Shown: one piece after another, positions 7,605 to 15,898 of the stretch
How positions within the stretch are numbered: position 1 is the first letter of the stretch
How the letters are laid out: every line of letters begins with the position of its first letter
From: Clostridia bacterium
GTDB taxonomy: Bacteria > Bacillota > UBA994 > PWPR01
Assembly (NCBI GenBank): GCA_003557085.1
Contig: PWPR01000197.1
Coordinates: 1-20,381 of the forward strand
Direction of reading: 5' to 3'
DNA length: 20,381 bases
The notes under the pieces: generated by a model
Seen by the model: the letters and a program-made list of their open reading frames with translations, nothing else
The model's database searches: none
What the model was told of the DNA's origin: nothing
Translations under genes and position numbers: made by a program

Positions 7605-8471
7605 CTAGTTTTTCAACTTTGGATCTAGTGCATCTCTTAATCCATCCCCTAAAAGGTTTAGTGATAAAGCTGAAATTACAATTGCAATCCCTGGCATATA
7701 TATTAAATGTGGTGAGTGTCTAATAAACTCTCTTCCTTCATTAAGCATATATCCCCACTCAGGCACAGGTGGTTGTACTCCGAGTCCCAAAAAGCTTAAT
7801 CCTGAAGTCAATAAGATCATTCCTGCCACATACATGGTTGATTGCACAATAATTGGTCCCATAGCATTAGGCAATACATGATTCCAGATAATTTTTATAT
7901 CTGAGGTTCCTAAGGCATGTGCTGCTTCAATAAACTCTTCTGACCTTACTCCAAGCACTACCGACCTTATTAGCCTTACAAATCCTGGAGTAGAAGCAAC
8001 CAAAATAGCAATAAACAAGTTCCTTAAACCTGCTCCTAAAGCTGCGACAACAGAAAGAGATAGTAAAATAGGTGGAATACACATTATTGTATCGTTGATT
8101 CGCATGATTATATTGTCAATCCTGCCACCAAAATAGCCTGCAATAGCACCAATGATGCTTCCTAAAAAAGCAGAGCTAAAAGTCGTTACTAAGCTGAGAG
8201 ATAGCGTAACTCTTGTACCATGGACAATTCTAGCAAAGACATCTCTTCCAAATCCGTCTGTCCCCATCCAATGCTCCCTACTTGGTGGTCTAAGTCTTTG
8301 GGATATGTTTTGTTCTATAGCTACAGTCTCATAATCTACAATAAAATCAGCAAAAATTGCTACTAAGATTATAATGCTAATGACAATTAACCCTATTAGT
8401 GCTGGTTTATTCTTTTTAAGTCTCCTAAATACTTCTTTTACTTGACTTTGTTTTTTATAATCATTATTCAT
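7605..8471 (-). CDS. Oligopeptide/dipeptide ABC transporter permease, DppC/OppC type
   Basis: A 288-residue inner-membrane permease subunit. After a charged N-terminus comes the first membrane segment (about 25-47), then the DppC-typical extracytoplasmic motif around HWMGTDGFGRDVFARI (66-82) and several further hydrophobic helices. The cytoplasmic EAA loop that contacts the ATPases is visible in EEFIEAAHALGTSDIKIIW. It ends with the family-typical LGDGLRDALDPK. It forms the channel with the DppB-type permease encoded just upstream. TAGGAG lies 12 nt before the ATG, a rather long spacing. The gene is downstream of the permease by 46 nt. Confidence 0.93.
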   Translation of the reverse strand: MNNDYKKQSQVKEVFRRLKKNKPALIGLIVISIIILVAIFADFIVDYETVAIEQNISQRLRPPSREHWMGTDGFGRDVFARIVHGTRVTLSLSLVTTFSSAFLGSIIGAIAGYFGGRIDNIIMRINDTIMCIPPILLSLSVVAALGAGLRNLFIAILVASTPGFVRLIRSVVLGVRSEEFIEAAHALGTSDIKIIWNHVLPNAMGPIIVQSTMYVAGMILLTSGLSFLGLGVQPPVPEWGYMLNEGREFIRHSPHLIYMPGIAIVISALSLNLLGDGLRDALDPKLKN

Positions 8472-8517
8472 TTTGTTATCAAGCTCCTATAACATCTTAT
8501 TATGTTCATAACTGTCA

Positions 8518-9444
8518 TTACCTATACATACTTTTGATTCGAGGATCAATAAAACCATAGGTCAAATCTATTAGCAATATAATAATCATAAACAAAAAAG
8601 ACAATAATAATACTGCTGCCATAACCTGCGGGGTGTCTTTCATTCTGATAGAAGTTATTACTAAAGTCCCTAAACCCGGTAAAGCAAAAACTGCCTCTGT
8701 GATTACTGTTCCGCCTAAAGCCGCAGCAAAAGAGACACCTATAGAAGTAACAATTGGTAAAAGGGCATTTCTTAAAGCATGTTTCCAAACCACAGTTCTT
8801 TCTTTAGCTCCCTTGGCTCTAGCAGTTCTTACATAATCAGTTCTAATAGTCTCTAACATAGTAGTCCTTGTTAACCTTAGAATTCTAGCTGCTCCAGGTA
8901 TTGCTAAAGTGATAGCTGGCATAATATAATGCTGATATGTGCCTACTCCACTAGAAGGTAGCCACCCTAGCCTTAAAGAGAAAAACAGAATCAACATTAA
9001 ACCAAGCCAAAACCCAGGAACTGCTGCTAAAAACATAGCTGAAACCGAACCAAGTATGTCCCAAAATGAATACTGCTTAACTGCTGAAAGTATCCCCAGA
9101 GGTATTCCAATAATCATTGATCCCAACACGCCTAAAAAAGCTAAAGTGACTGTAAAAGGAAATCTATTTCTAATTGATTCATAAACAGGTCTTCCCGTAC
9201 GATAAGAAAGTCCAAAATCTCCTCTCACGGCGTTTGCAACATAAGTAACATACCTTACTAAAAAGGGTCTATCCAAACCTAAATCTCTATTAAACTGATC
9301 AACGTCAGCTTGCTCTGCTCCTTGTCCTAAAATTATTCTTCCTGGGTCTCCTGGAGTTAACGACATGATAGTAAAAATTATAAAAGTTACTCCTAAAATA
9401 GTAGGAATTAGTAAAAGCAATCTGTTTATTATATACCTCTTCAA
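8518..9444 (-). CDS. Oligopeptide/dipeptide ABC transporter permease, DppB/OppB/GsiC type
   Basis: A 308-residue membrane permease with about six hydrophobic helices. The N-terminus KRYIINRLLLLIPTILGVT continues into TPGDPG, both standard for DppB-type proteins. The EAA loop is RTDYVRTARAKGAKERTVVWK, and the end is LIDLTYGFIDPRIK. The open frame extends to a TTG at 9468, but I chose the TTG at 9444: AAAGGAG sits 8 nt before it and the protein then begins at the family-typical lysine-arginine stretch. The outer TTG has no such site. The gene follows a perfect intercistronic stem-loop behind the solute-binding protein gene. Confidence 0.92.
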   Translation of the reverse strand: MKRYIINRLLLLIPTILGVTFIIFTIMSLTPGDPGRIILGQGAEQADVDQFNRDLGLDRPFLVRYVTYVANAVRGDFGLSYRTGRPVYESIRNRFPFTVTLAFLGVLGSMIIGIPLGILSAVKQYSFWDILGSVSAMFLAAVPGFWLGLMLILFFSLRLGWLPSSGVGTYQHYIMPAITLAIPGAARILRLTRTTMLETIRTDYVRTARAKGAKERTVVWKHALRNALLPIVTSIGVSFAAALGGTVITEAVFALPGLGTLVITSIRMKDTPQVMAAVLLLSFLFMIIILLIDLTYGFIDPRIKSMYR

Positions 9445-9475
9445 GCACCTTTCTCCTTTCTCTCCCAAAGTTTCA

Positions 9476-9517
9476 GTTAATTGTCATTCACATTTCAAAA
9501 TGTGAATGACAATTAAC
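9476..9517 (-). repeat. Perfect 20-bp stem-loop between SBP and permease genes
   Basis: Positions 9476-9495 and 9498-9517 are exact reverse complements (20 bp, beginning GTTAATTG and ending CAATTAAC) with only two bases between them. It occupies almost the entire space between the binding-protein stop (9528) and the permease start (9444). No U-tract follows on the minus strand, so full termination is unlikely. Such structures often cap the abundant binding-protein mRNA and reduce permease expression. Confidence 0.75.
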
Positions 9518-9527
9518 AAAGTCTTAC

Positions 9528-11054
9528 TTACTCTTGCCAATAAAAATCATGTACTCTAAAGTAGTCATTAGGATTTATAAATACATTTGCTAGTCCTTTA
9601 TCATATACAGCATTAAGTGTTGTAAAGAAGTTAGGAATATATAGAGCTTCTTCTCTAATAATCTTAGTAATTTGTTGTAGCAGTAAATCCCTAGCATCTC
9701 GATCAAGCTCTCTTCTAGCAGCGTCTAAAATTTCATCAATTTCTTCAGTAAAGAAATTCATAGTGTTAAAAGTCCCATTAGAATGAAACATCATATAATA
9801 TGACCACTCTGTGTTACCAGGGTTCATTGTTAAGCCTCCAGTAGTAAAGTCATATTCACCTGCAGGCAAAGAACTAAACCATGCTCCTAGCTCCATCGGG
9901 CTAAGTATTAGATTGATGCCAATTCTATTTAGCTGTGCTTGCAAATACTCTCCTCTTTTGGCATTTGTTGCTGACTCAATATATGTGTAAGTATACTCAA
10001 GCTCACCTGGAGCATACCCTGCATCTTCTAGAATTTGCTTAGCTTTTTCAATATTATATTCATAAGAAACAAAGTCTTTGGTATATCCTTCTGCGCCTTC
10101 TAAGACAGGTATTTCTGAAATAGTTCCTGACCCTTCTGAAACTACTATATTCATTTCATCTAAATTGACAGCGTGCATAATTGCTTGTCTTATCCTTAAG
10201 TCAGTTATTCTTTCACAGTTAATTGAAATATAGAAATAGCTAACTCCAGGCTGGCTCATTGTTGCTAAGTTAGGATTGCTCTCTGCTAGTTCAAAATCTA
10301 ACCACCTAACACCTGTATAAAGATCCACGTCTCCAGTTTCTAAAGCTACGAAGGCAGTATTAGGATCAGTAATAATTCTAAAAGTCAAATCTTTAATCTG
10401 AGCAGGCCCCAAATGATAATTTTCATTAGCTTTCATTACAATCTGTTGACCCTCATCCCATCTTACAAATTCATAGGCTCCTGAGCCTACTGGATTTATG
10501 TTAAAATCTTGTTCACCTAGCTCTGTATATGCTGTTTCACTTACTATATACAATCCTGAGGTTAAAAATAAGGTTCCTGCAAATGGAAAGTTCATTGTGA
10601 TTTTCACAGTGGAATCATCTAGCGCTACTGCTCCTTGCATTGGGAAGTAACTACTTGCTCTCGCAGGGCTCTCCAAATACCTCTCAACAGTGAAAACAAC
10701 ATCATCTGCTGTTAACTTCTCACCGTTATGAAAATATATATCATCTCTAAGATAAAATGTATACTCTAAGCCATCATCACTAATATCCCAAGACTCTGCT
10801 ACCCATGGTTCAATTTCAAAATCAGGTGAAGTATTTGTCAAAGAGTCAAACATTTGCAATATTAGCCTACCTTCAAAAGCTGAAGTATTAGTTACAGGAT
10901 TTAAGGAATTAAGGTCTCCAAACTGCAAAATATTTAAATCAGTTCTTGCTACGCTCTGTGGTTGGTCATTATCTGTAGCTACACCATTCTGATTACAAGC
11001 AGTAATTGTTGTAATTAATAAGACAAGCAATATCAAACTAACTATTTTTTTCAT
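9528..11054 (-). CDS. Extracellular solute-binding protein, family 5 (OppA/DppA-like lipoprotein)
   Basis: A 508-residue substrate-capturing subunit of the importer. The signal peptide (MKKIVSLILLVLLITTITAC) ends in a lipobox with Cys20, so the mature protein is a membrane-anchored lipoprotein. Family 5 hallmarks are present: NSLNPVTN near the mature start, EPWVAESWDISDDGLEYTFYLR, FHNGEKLTADDVVFT, and DLRIRQAIMHAVN. Family 5 proteins bind peptides but also opines, nickel chelates, glutathione or sugars, so peptide uptake is not certain. The ATG lies inside the end of the upstream amidohydrolase gene (17-nt overlap), with AGGAGG 6 nt before it. Translation is therefore likely coupled, tying uptake to hydrolysis. 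Confidence 0.93.
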   Translation of the reverse strand: MKKIVSLILLVLLITTITACNQNGVATDNDQPQSVARTDLNILQFGDLNSLNPVTNTSAFEGRLILQMFDSLTNTSPDFEIEPWVAESWDISDDGLEYTFYLRDDIYFHNGEKLTADDVVFTVERYLESPARASSYFPMQGAVALDDSTVKITMNFPFAGTLFLTSGLYIVSETAYTELGEQDFNINPVGSGAYEFVRWDEGQQIVMKANENYHLGPAQIKDLTFRIITDPNTAFVALETGDVDLYTGVRWLDFELAESNPNLATMSQPGVSYFYISINCERITDLRIRQAIMHAVNLDEMNIVVSEGSGTISEIPVLEGAEGYTKDFVSYEYNIEKAKQILEDAGYAPGELEYTYTYIESATNAKRGEYLQAQLNRIGINLILSPMELGAWFSSLPAGEYDFTTGGLTMNPGNTEWSYYMMFHSNGTFNTMNFFTEEIDEILDAARRELDRDARDLLLQQITKIIREEALYIPNFFTTLNAVYDKGLANVFINPNDYFRVHDFYWQE

Positions 11055-12246
11055 TTTTTCCTCCTATTATGCTCTTTTTTAGCAACTCTATCATTTTGGT
11101 TGTTAAAACCTCTCCATTAGTTATAACCATCTCAATTTCTTTAGTGTTATCAATACAACTTAAAGGATTCTTGTTTAAAATAACTAAATCTGCAAGCTTC
11201 CCTTCTTCGATAGTTCCTAACTCTTCGCTTACTCTCATACATTTAGCGGCGTTAATAGTTGCTGCTTTTAGTGCTTGAAGTGCTGTATGCCCTGCAAGTA
11301 CTAGTTCTTTAAGCTCATCATGCAAAGAAAAGCCTGGCACTACTAATGGCATTGGCGCGTCTGTTCCTGCTAATATTAATCCATTAGCATTGGTGTAAAT
11401 TAAGGTGTCATCACGATATTCTTGGTAGTTTCTGTCAAGTCTAAAATCATAATCTTTGAAAAATTCAATGCTCTCTTGCCACTGATTCATCCTTTCTTTT
11501 GATACATATTGATACTTCTCATCTTCAAAGTGTTTCTCTGTAATTTCTTCAGTTTGTATTATTTGGCAAGCTTTAGATGTTACTAAAGTTGGCGCGAACC
11601 AAATGTCATTTTCTGCTGCACTTACTAAATCTTTTCTTTTAATTGCTTTAGCATGTTCTAAACCGTACTGACCATATGCTACTGCCTCACTAAAGCTTAC
11701 TGCTCTTGGCAAATGTCCGATAACGTCTATCTTGTTCTTCTTAGCAACTTCATTTAGTAATTTAAAGAGATCATTTGGTATATTATTGTATACTTTTACA
11801 AAGTCATAACCTTCCTCTTTAGTGTGTAATACTGCCTTCTCTGCATCTTCCAAAGTTCTAATTATTAGTGATCCTTCCCAAACTGGAGGATCTCCATCGA
11901 CAATTGGTCCTGCAGTGAAAATTCGAGGACCAAGGATAGATCTGCTCCTAATTTTTTCTCTAAGACCAAGGACATCTTTAGTCCCCCACATATTTCTTAT
12001 TGATGTAATTCCATTGACTAGATAGAGCTTAAGGTCAGATAGCTCATCTTTTAGGTGTACATGCATGTCAATAAGACCAGGAAGAAGATATTTGTCTGTA
12101 CAATCAATTACTTCTGCATTTTTATGGGAGATATCTTTTGCTATTTTTTTAATTCTCCCATGCAATATCAAAACATCCATATTTTCAACTACATCATCTG
12201 TAGTCAGAGGAATAAGATTAATATTCTTTAACAATACTTTATTCAT
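11038..12246 (-). CDS. Metal-dependent amidohydrolase, imidazolonepropionase/prolidase-like (paralogue 2)
   Basis: A 402-residue cytoplasmic amidohydrolase. Metal ligands in order: His62/His64 (DMHVH), Lys151 (FVKVY), His178 (VIGH), His198 (LEHA) and Asp296 (GTDAPMP). The body and the terminal beta domain (GTIEEGKLADLVILNKNPL) match the superfamily's imidazolonepropionase/Xaa-Pro dipeptidase-like branch. The frame opens at a GTG at 12258 that overlaps the upstream stop. I chose the ATG at 12246 because its N-terminus (MNKVLLKNINLIP) lines up with both paralogues and GGGGTGG precedes it closely. It overlaps the binding-protein gene by 17 nt. Closest relative in the window is the protein at 2789-3994. 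The natural substrate is unknown; a dipeptide or acyl-amino acid is a reasonable guess given the linked importer. Confidence 0.87.
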   Translation of the reverse strand: MNKVLLKNINLIPLTTDDVVENMDVLILHGRIKKIAKDISHKNAEVIDCTDKYLLPGLIDMHVHLKDELSDLKLYLVNGITSIRNMWGTKDVLGLREKIRSRSILGPRIFTAGPIVDGDPPVWEGSLIIRTLEDAEKAVLHTKEEGYDFVKVYNNIPNDLFKLLNEVAKKNKIDVIGHLPRAVSFSEAVAYGQYGLEHAKAIKRKDLVSAAENDIWFAPTLVTSKACQIIQTEEITEKHFEDEKYQYVSKERMNQWQESIEFFKDYDFRLDRNYQEYRDDTLIYTNANGLILAGTDAPMPLVVPGFSLHDELKELVLAGHTALQALKAATINAAKCMRVSEELGTIEEGKLADLVILNKNPLSCIDNTKEIEMVITNGEVLTTKMIELLKKSIIGGKNEKNS

Positions 12247-12257
12247 TTTCCACCCCA

Positions 12258-13481
12258 CTAAGCTTTATATACAACTTCGACTTCTTCAATTGGCCTATCC
12301 AGAACTCTTATCAGCATTTCATCAATCGCTTCTCTGTTATAATAAAAATTGTTTTTTACTATGCCATTGATCGTTTTTGTGTTTCTGATGTCCTCTAGAG
12401 GGTTCTTATCAAGAATTAGTAAGTCAGCGACTTTTCCTACTTCAATTGTCCCAACCTTTTCTAAAACTCCAAGATGTCTAGCAGCATTAACAGTACCTGT
12501 TTTTATTGCTTGATAAGGAGTCATCCCAAAATCATTAATCATAAAACTTAGCTCATCATGAATAGAAAATCCAGCAACCACCCCAGGATTGTCAGTGTCT
12601 GTTCCTAATAGGATGTTGTCAGAGTGCTCTATAAAAGTTTTGCCTCTTTGAATGACTTCTTCCATAGAAAACCTTCTCTTTTCATCTTTGGGTTTCTCTT
12701 TTCTCCATTTAGTAATTTCTTCCCACATCTCTTTTTCTTTTGCGTTAACATACTCATAATATGGAATAGCAGCTAGCTCTTTATCATTGATAACAAAGTC
12801 GTAAATTGTCCAAACAACAGCTTGGGTAGGACATAGCCACATCCCGGATTTGGCTATATCTATAATCTCTTCTCTTTCTTTAGGAAGACAGTTCGTATGT
12901 TCAATACAATAGTATTTACTATCAATTAACTCTTTAGTAGTCAAAAACTCATTGCCATGACCGACTACTTTTATATTGTTTTCATTAGCAACTGCCATCA
13001 TTTTTAGGAAAGCTTCTTTAGGTATACTAGGATAAGTTTTAATAAAGTCATAACCATCCTTAATATCCTTTAAAACAGAGGCTTCGCCTTCTTCAGGCGT
13101 CTTTACAATATTACTGCCCTTCCAATAGTCTACACCATCAGTTAATGGCCCAGTGCTATAGACAGTAGGACCAATCTTTCTTCCTTCATTGATTGCCTTT
13201 TGCCACTCTAAAGTTTTTGGAAATCCCCACATGTTCTTAATTGAAGTAACACCATTAGCAAATAATAAGTCAACAATGTCACTATTATTAAGATGAACAT
13301 GCATATCAAATAATCCAGGCATTAGATATTTGTCATCACAATTAATAATCTTGACATCTTCTGCTGAAATATTTTCTGCTATTTCTGCTATTTTTCCATC
13401 TACAATTAGTACGTCCATATTACTAAGCACTGTTTCTTCATTCATTGGAATGATATTGGCATTCTTAATAAGATATTTCAC
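12258..13481 (-). CDS. Metal-dependent amidohydrolase, imidazolonepropionase/prolidase-like (paralogue 1)
   Basis: A 407-residue cytoplasmic enzyme of the same family as the two other amidohydrolases, but the most divergent of the three. Ligands: His61/His63 (DMHVH), Lys148 (FIKTY), His175 (VVGHGN), His195 (IEHT) and Asp295 (GTDTDNPG). The changed residues after the catalytic Asp (TDNPG instead of A-x-MP) and a shorter region after the HxH motif suggest a different substrate pocket. The start is GTG with GAGGTGA 9 nt upstream. Its stop overlaps the region leading into the next amidohydrolase, and 7 nt separate it from the [2Fe-2S] gene, so this is a tight operon. Confidence 0.87.
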   Translation of the reverse strand: MKYLIKNANIIPMNEETVLSNMDVLIVDGKIAEIAENISAEDVKIINCDDKYLMPGLFDMHVHLNNSDIVDLLFANGVTSIKNMWGFPKTLEWQKAINEGRKIGPTVYSTGPLTDGVDYWKGSNIVKTPEEGEASVLKDIKDGYDFIKTYPSIPKEAFLKMMAVANENNIKVVGHGNEFLTTKELIDSKYYCIEHTNCLPKEREEIIDIAKSGMWLCPTQAVVWTIYDFVINDKELAAIPYYEYVNAKEKEMWEEITKWRKEKPKDEKRRFSMEEVIQRGKTFIEHSDNILLGTDTDNPGVVAGFSIHDELSFMINDFGMTPYQAIKTGTVNAARHLGVLEKVGTIEVGKVADLLILDKNPLEDIRNTKTINGIVKNNFYYNREAIDEMLIRVLDRPIEEVEVVYKA

Positions 13482-13488
13482 TATTCTT

Positions 13489-13791
13489 TCACCTCACAAT
13501 TAAATCTTTGACTACTCTATTAGTTCTTGGCTCAATTACTAAATCTTCCTCTACCATAAATGTGCACGCCAACTTAACTTTTCCATTAACTTTTACTGAG
13601 CACCGTCCACAAATTCCATGATTGCAAACACTGTGACTAAAAAAACTTAAGGAGGAATCATGACTAGTATATATAGCATTAAGAACATCCATTACAGTAA
13701 ACCTATCTTCCTTTGTTATATCTAAATCAAAGCTTTGATAATATGGCTTGTCATCTACTTCTGGATTAAACCTGAATACTTCAAACTTCAT
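13489..13791 (-). CDS. Stand-alone [2Fe-2S] protein, FrdB/SdhB N-terminal-domain type
   Basis: A 100-residue electron-transfer protein with the ligand pattern C-x4-C-x2-C-x11-C (Cys56, Cys61, Cys64, Cys76; CNHGICGRC...LAC). This is the plant-type [2Fe-2S] signature of the N-terminal domain of succinate dehydrogenase/fumarate reductase iron-sulfur subunits. Those subunits are normally about 230-250 residues and carry a second domain with [3Fe-4S] and [4Fe-4S] clusters. That domain is absent, and the stop is followed at once by the next operon gene, so this is not an edge effect. Its ATG directly abuts the flavoprotein stop codon, with GAGGAGG 8 nt upstream inside that gene. It is very likely the dedicated electron partner of the flavoprotein. 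No membrane anchor gene is present. Confidence 0.85.
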   Translation of the reverse strand: MKFEVFRFNPEVDDKPYYQSFDLDITKEDRFTVMDVLNAIYTSHDSSLSFFSHSVCNHGICGRCSVKVNGKVKLACTFMVEEDLVIEPRTNRVVKDLIVR

Positions 13792-15696
13792 TTATCTTTC
13801 CTCCTCATATGAGATATTCTCCAGTCCCATTTCATTGTTTAAAATATAGTCAATATATTCTGTTTTGCCTCCTTTGGGGATCTCGAGCTTAGTAACCTTT
13901 GGCTTCTTAGTAGAGAGATTAATCACACCGTTTCTTAACTCTGCTATGTGACGTATTAAGAAATTATCATCATCAACTAGTGGGTAGTCCGCTCTTAAAT
14001 GCATGCCTCTACTTTCTTTTCTTTCTTTAGCCATTATGGCTGATAACTTGGCACATAAAAGTCTATTCTTTGCTTGAATAGCTTGTATCCATTCATAGTT
14101 ATATAATCTTGATTTGCTTTTAAGAACCATGTTATTCATCTTCTCTTCTAATTGCTGGTACTCTGCTATAGCTTGATCTAAACCTTCTTCTGTTCTAAAG
14201 AAACTGAGTCCTTTGTCAGAGATCCTTTCAATTTCTAGATTAGCTTCGACAGCACTTATGCCTTTTTTATTTTCAAAATATCTGAGAGTTTCTTTTGCAA
14301 TCTCCTGTGCCATTTTATTACATGGATTTACCTCTTTGTTTTTTGAATATTCTGCTGCAGACTTACCAGCTCTTATACCTTGGACCAACATTTCTACTAC
14401 TGCATCAGCTACTCTATTTGAACCAAAAGCCCCACTACTACATTCTCCAGCTGCATATAACCCTTCAATTGAGCTCTCCATCTTTTCGTTTATTACTATT
14501 CCACCATGAGTGTATTCATTGCCTAAGCCAATTTTTACTCTTTTATGCTTCTTGCAAAACTCCTTGTATGCTCTAACATCATCACCATGATAAAAACCAT
14601 CTTTATATACTTCAGTTAAAAATGATTTAATAAGATCTTCAAACATGTCATCTATTTCATCTTCAGACATATCAGAAAAATCAAAATAAACACCATCGTC
14701 TTCAGTTCCTCTACCCTCTAAAACGCACTTGCCATAGTAATAAAGTTCAATAAGCTTACCTAGCTCACTTTTAACTTCTATTTCTTTTAACTCTTTAGGT
14801 ATAACAATCTCATCTCCATTTGCGTCTGTAACCCTGTATTTAAAGTTGGGATTAAACACAAAGAAAACTGGTAGAATTGATCCTTTTACTTCATTAGGCT
14901 CTAAACATGTGACTAAATAAAGAAGAAACTCCATATCAGCTAGTTGCGCTCCAGCTCTAAATGCCATAGCGACTCCATCACCTGTCATATCACTATTGGT
15001 ATTTTTAAGAGTAAAAGGCTGATATCCACCCGTGCCCATCACTACTGCTTTGGCATTAAACTGTATGATTTCACCAGAATAGATGTCTATTCCAACAGCC
15101 CCACAAACTTTATCTCCATCTTTTAGCAAATCAACTATTATTACATCTTCTATAATTTCAACATCTTCTTGCTTAAGCCCATGTTGGAGAGCTTTGCCCA
15201 TAGCATTTCCGGACATGTTCCAAGTGGCAGGCTTTCTAAAAATAAACTTTTGCCCTGCTTGATCTGCCCATTGCTTCACCTCATAAATTATGTCTGGGCT
15301 TTCTTCAACAAATTGCTCTACGATATCTTGTTCACTTAAATAAAAACTGTCTCTTACAATTTGATTAAACAAGATGTCTTTAGTTAGCTCTTTATCAGCT
15401 TCTTTTATCCCAAACTTATAGTAAGCACTGTGGCCATCCATCGCATAAGAGCCACCAATCATAATAGTGTTGCCACTATTTCCAACCTTTCCTTTAGATA
15501 CAAGAGTTACTTGAGCACCTTTTCTTGCTGCACCTATAGCGGCTGTGACTCCTGCACCCCCGCCACCTATTGCCAGAACTTCTGTGTTAACCACTTTGTT
15601 TAATAACACTTTTACTAACACTCCCTTTTCTACTTTATATAAATCATCTTTACCAGTTTTAGAAAGAAAACCTGCTATTTGTTTAGCTAAAAGCAC
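13792..15696 (-). CDS. FAD-dependent oxidoreductase of the fumarate reductase/succinate dehydrogenase flavoprotein family
   Basis: A 634-residue flavoprotein. FAD motifs: GGGGAG (44-49) with a following GNSGNT stretch, MTGDG (237-241), GLYAAGE (412-418) and GSNR (425-428). The C-terminal helical domain has GMHLRADYP (564-572), as in SdhA/FrdA/AprA. FrdA's substrate-binding QFHPT becomes LLYLVT (258-263), and its HYTMGGI becomes EYTHGGI (394-400), so two catalytic histidines are missing. The usual covalent-FAD His region is also different. It should therefore bind FAD non-covalently and act on something other than fumarate or succinate, passing electrons to or from the adjacent [2Fe-2S] protein. 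The GTG start at 15696 lacks a good ribosome site. An in-frame GTG at 15609 has GGAG 11 nt upstream and would give 605 residues; the start is unsettled. Confidence 0.85.
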   Translation of the reverse strand: MLLAKQIAGFLSKTGKDDLYKVEKGVLVKVLLNKVVNTEVLAIGGGGAGVTAAIGAARKGAQVTLVSKGKVGNSGNTIMIGGSYAMDGHSAYYKFGIKEADKELTKDILFNQIVRDSFYLSEQDIVEQFVEESPDIIYEVKQWADQAGQKFIFRKPATWNMSGNAMGKALQHGLKQEDVEIIEDVIIVDLLKDGDKVCGAVGIDIYSGEIIQFNAKAVVMGTGGYQPFTLKNTNSDMTGDGVAMAFRAGAQLADMEFLLYLVTCLEPNEVKGSILPVFFVFNPNFKYRVTDANGDEIVIPKELKEIEVKSELGKLIELYYYGKCVLEGRGTEDDGVYFDFSDMSEDEIDDMFEDLIKSFLTEVYKDGFYHGDDVRAYKEFCKKHKRVKIGLGNEYTHGGIVINEKMESSIEGLYAAGECSSGAFGSNRVADAVVEMLVQGIRAGKSAAEYSKNKEVNPCNKMAQEIAKETLRYFENKKGISAVEANLEIERISDKGLSFFRTEEGLDQAIAEYQQLEEKMNNMVLKSKSRLYNYEWIQAIQAKNRLLCAKLSAIMAKERKESRGMHLRADYPLVDDDNFLIRHIAELRNGVINLSTKKPKVTKLEIPKGGKTEYIDYILNNEMGLENISYEEER

Positions 15697-15751
15697 ACAA
15701 TTAAGGAAAACTAAATTTTGTTTACATAGTATACAATAATGATAAAAAATA

Positions 15752-15776
15752 ATATTGTTAACAAGCTAAACAATAT
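15752..15776. promoter_or_regulatory. Probable MarR operator O1 in the catabolic operon leader
   Basis: Perfect 8-bp arms ATATTGTT and AACAATAT are separated by 9 bp. The element is almost identical to the copy at 15830-15854 and related to the copy at the marR promoter. Size and symmetry fit a MarR-family dimer site. It lies 56 bp upstream of the flavoprotein GTG at 15696. Confidence 0.65.
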
Positions 15777-15812
15777 AAGAAAAAAAATAATGGATCTTAT
15801 TTTTTACATAGT

Positions 15813-15842
15813 ATTCTATTTTATCAAAATTATTGTTAACAA
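15813..15842 (-). promoter_or_regulatory. Candidate promoter of the catabolic operon
   Basis: TTGTTA (15837-15842) and TAGAAT (15813-15818) are spaced by 18 bp on the minus strand. The -35 lies inside operator O2, so bound repressor would block polymerase. A weaker TTGTTA-N17-CATTAT overlaps O1 in the same manner. Assigned by eye only. Confidence 0.45.
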
Positions 15843-15854
15843 GGTAAACAATAT
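15830..15854. promoter_or_regulatory. Probable MarR operator O2 in the catabolic operon promoter
   Basis: Differs from O1 at one outer and one central base. Arms TATTGTT and AACAATA are retained. Centre-to-centre spacing from O1 is 78 bp, close to a whole-plus-half number of helical turns, so cooperative binding is not assured. It overlaps the candidate -35 hexamer of the flavoprotein operon. Confidence 0.65.
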
Positions 15855-15864
15855 GGGTAAATGC

Positions 15865-15891
15865 GAGGCAAATCCTCTTAGGATTCACCTC
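15865..15891 (-). terminator. Weak hairpin behind marR
   Basis: GAGG..ATCCT-CTT-AGGAT..CCTC forms a 4-bp plus 5- to 6-bp stem with a small internal loop, 7 nt past the marR stop. There is no U-tract, so termination may be partial, letting some marR transcripts enter the operon. Confidence 0.3.
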
Positions 15892-15898
15892 CATTAAT

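Noticed and set aside
9445..9468. Longer start (TTG at 9468) for the DppB-type permease.
   Set aside because: The ribosome site AAAGGAG lies inside this extension, 8 nt before the TTG at 9444, and the extra residues are not typical of the family.
13792..15696. Calling the flavoprotein a true fumarate reductase or succinate dehydrogenase.
   Set aside because: The substrate-binding histidine motifs are replaced and the iron-sulfur partner lacks its second domain; no membrane subunit is present.
15777..15897. A short minus-strand frame of about 42 codons starting at an ATG right after the marR stop.
   Set aside because: It runs through both operators and the candidate promoter, has no ribosome site and no recognisable protein character; chance is more likely.
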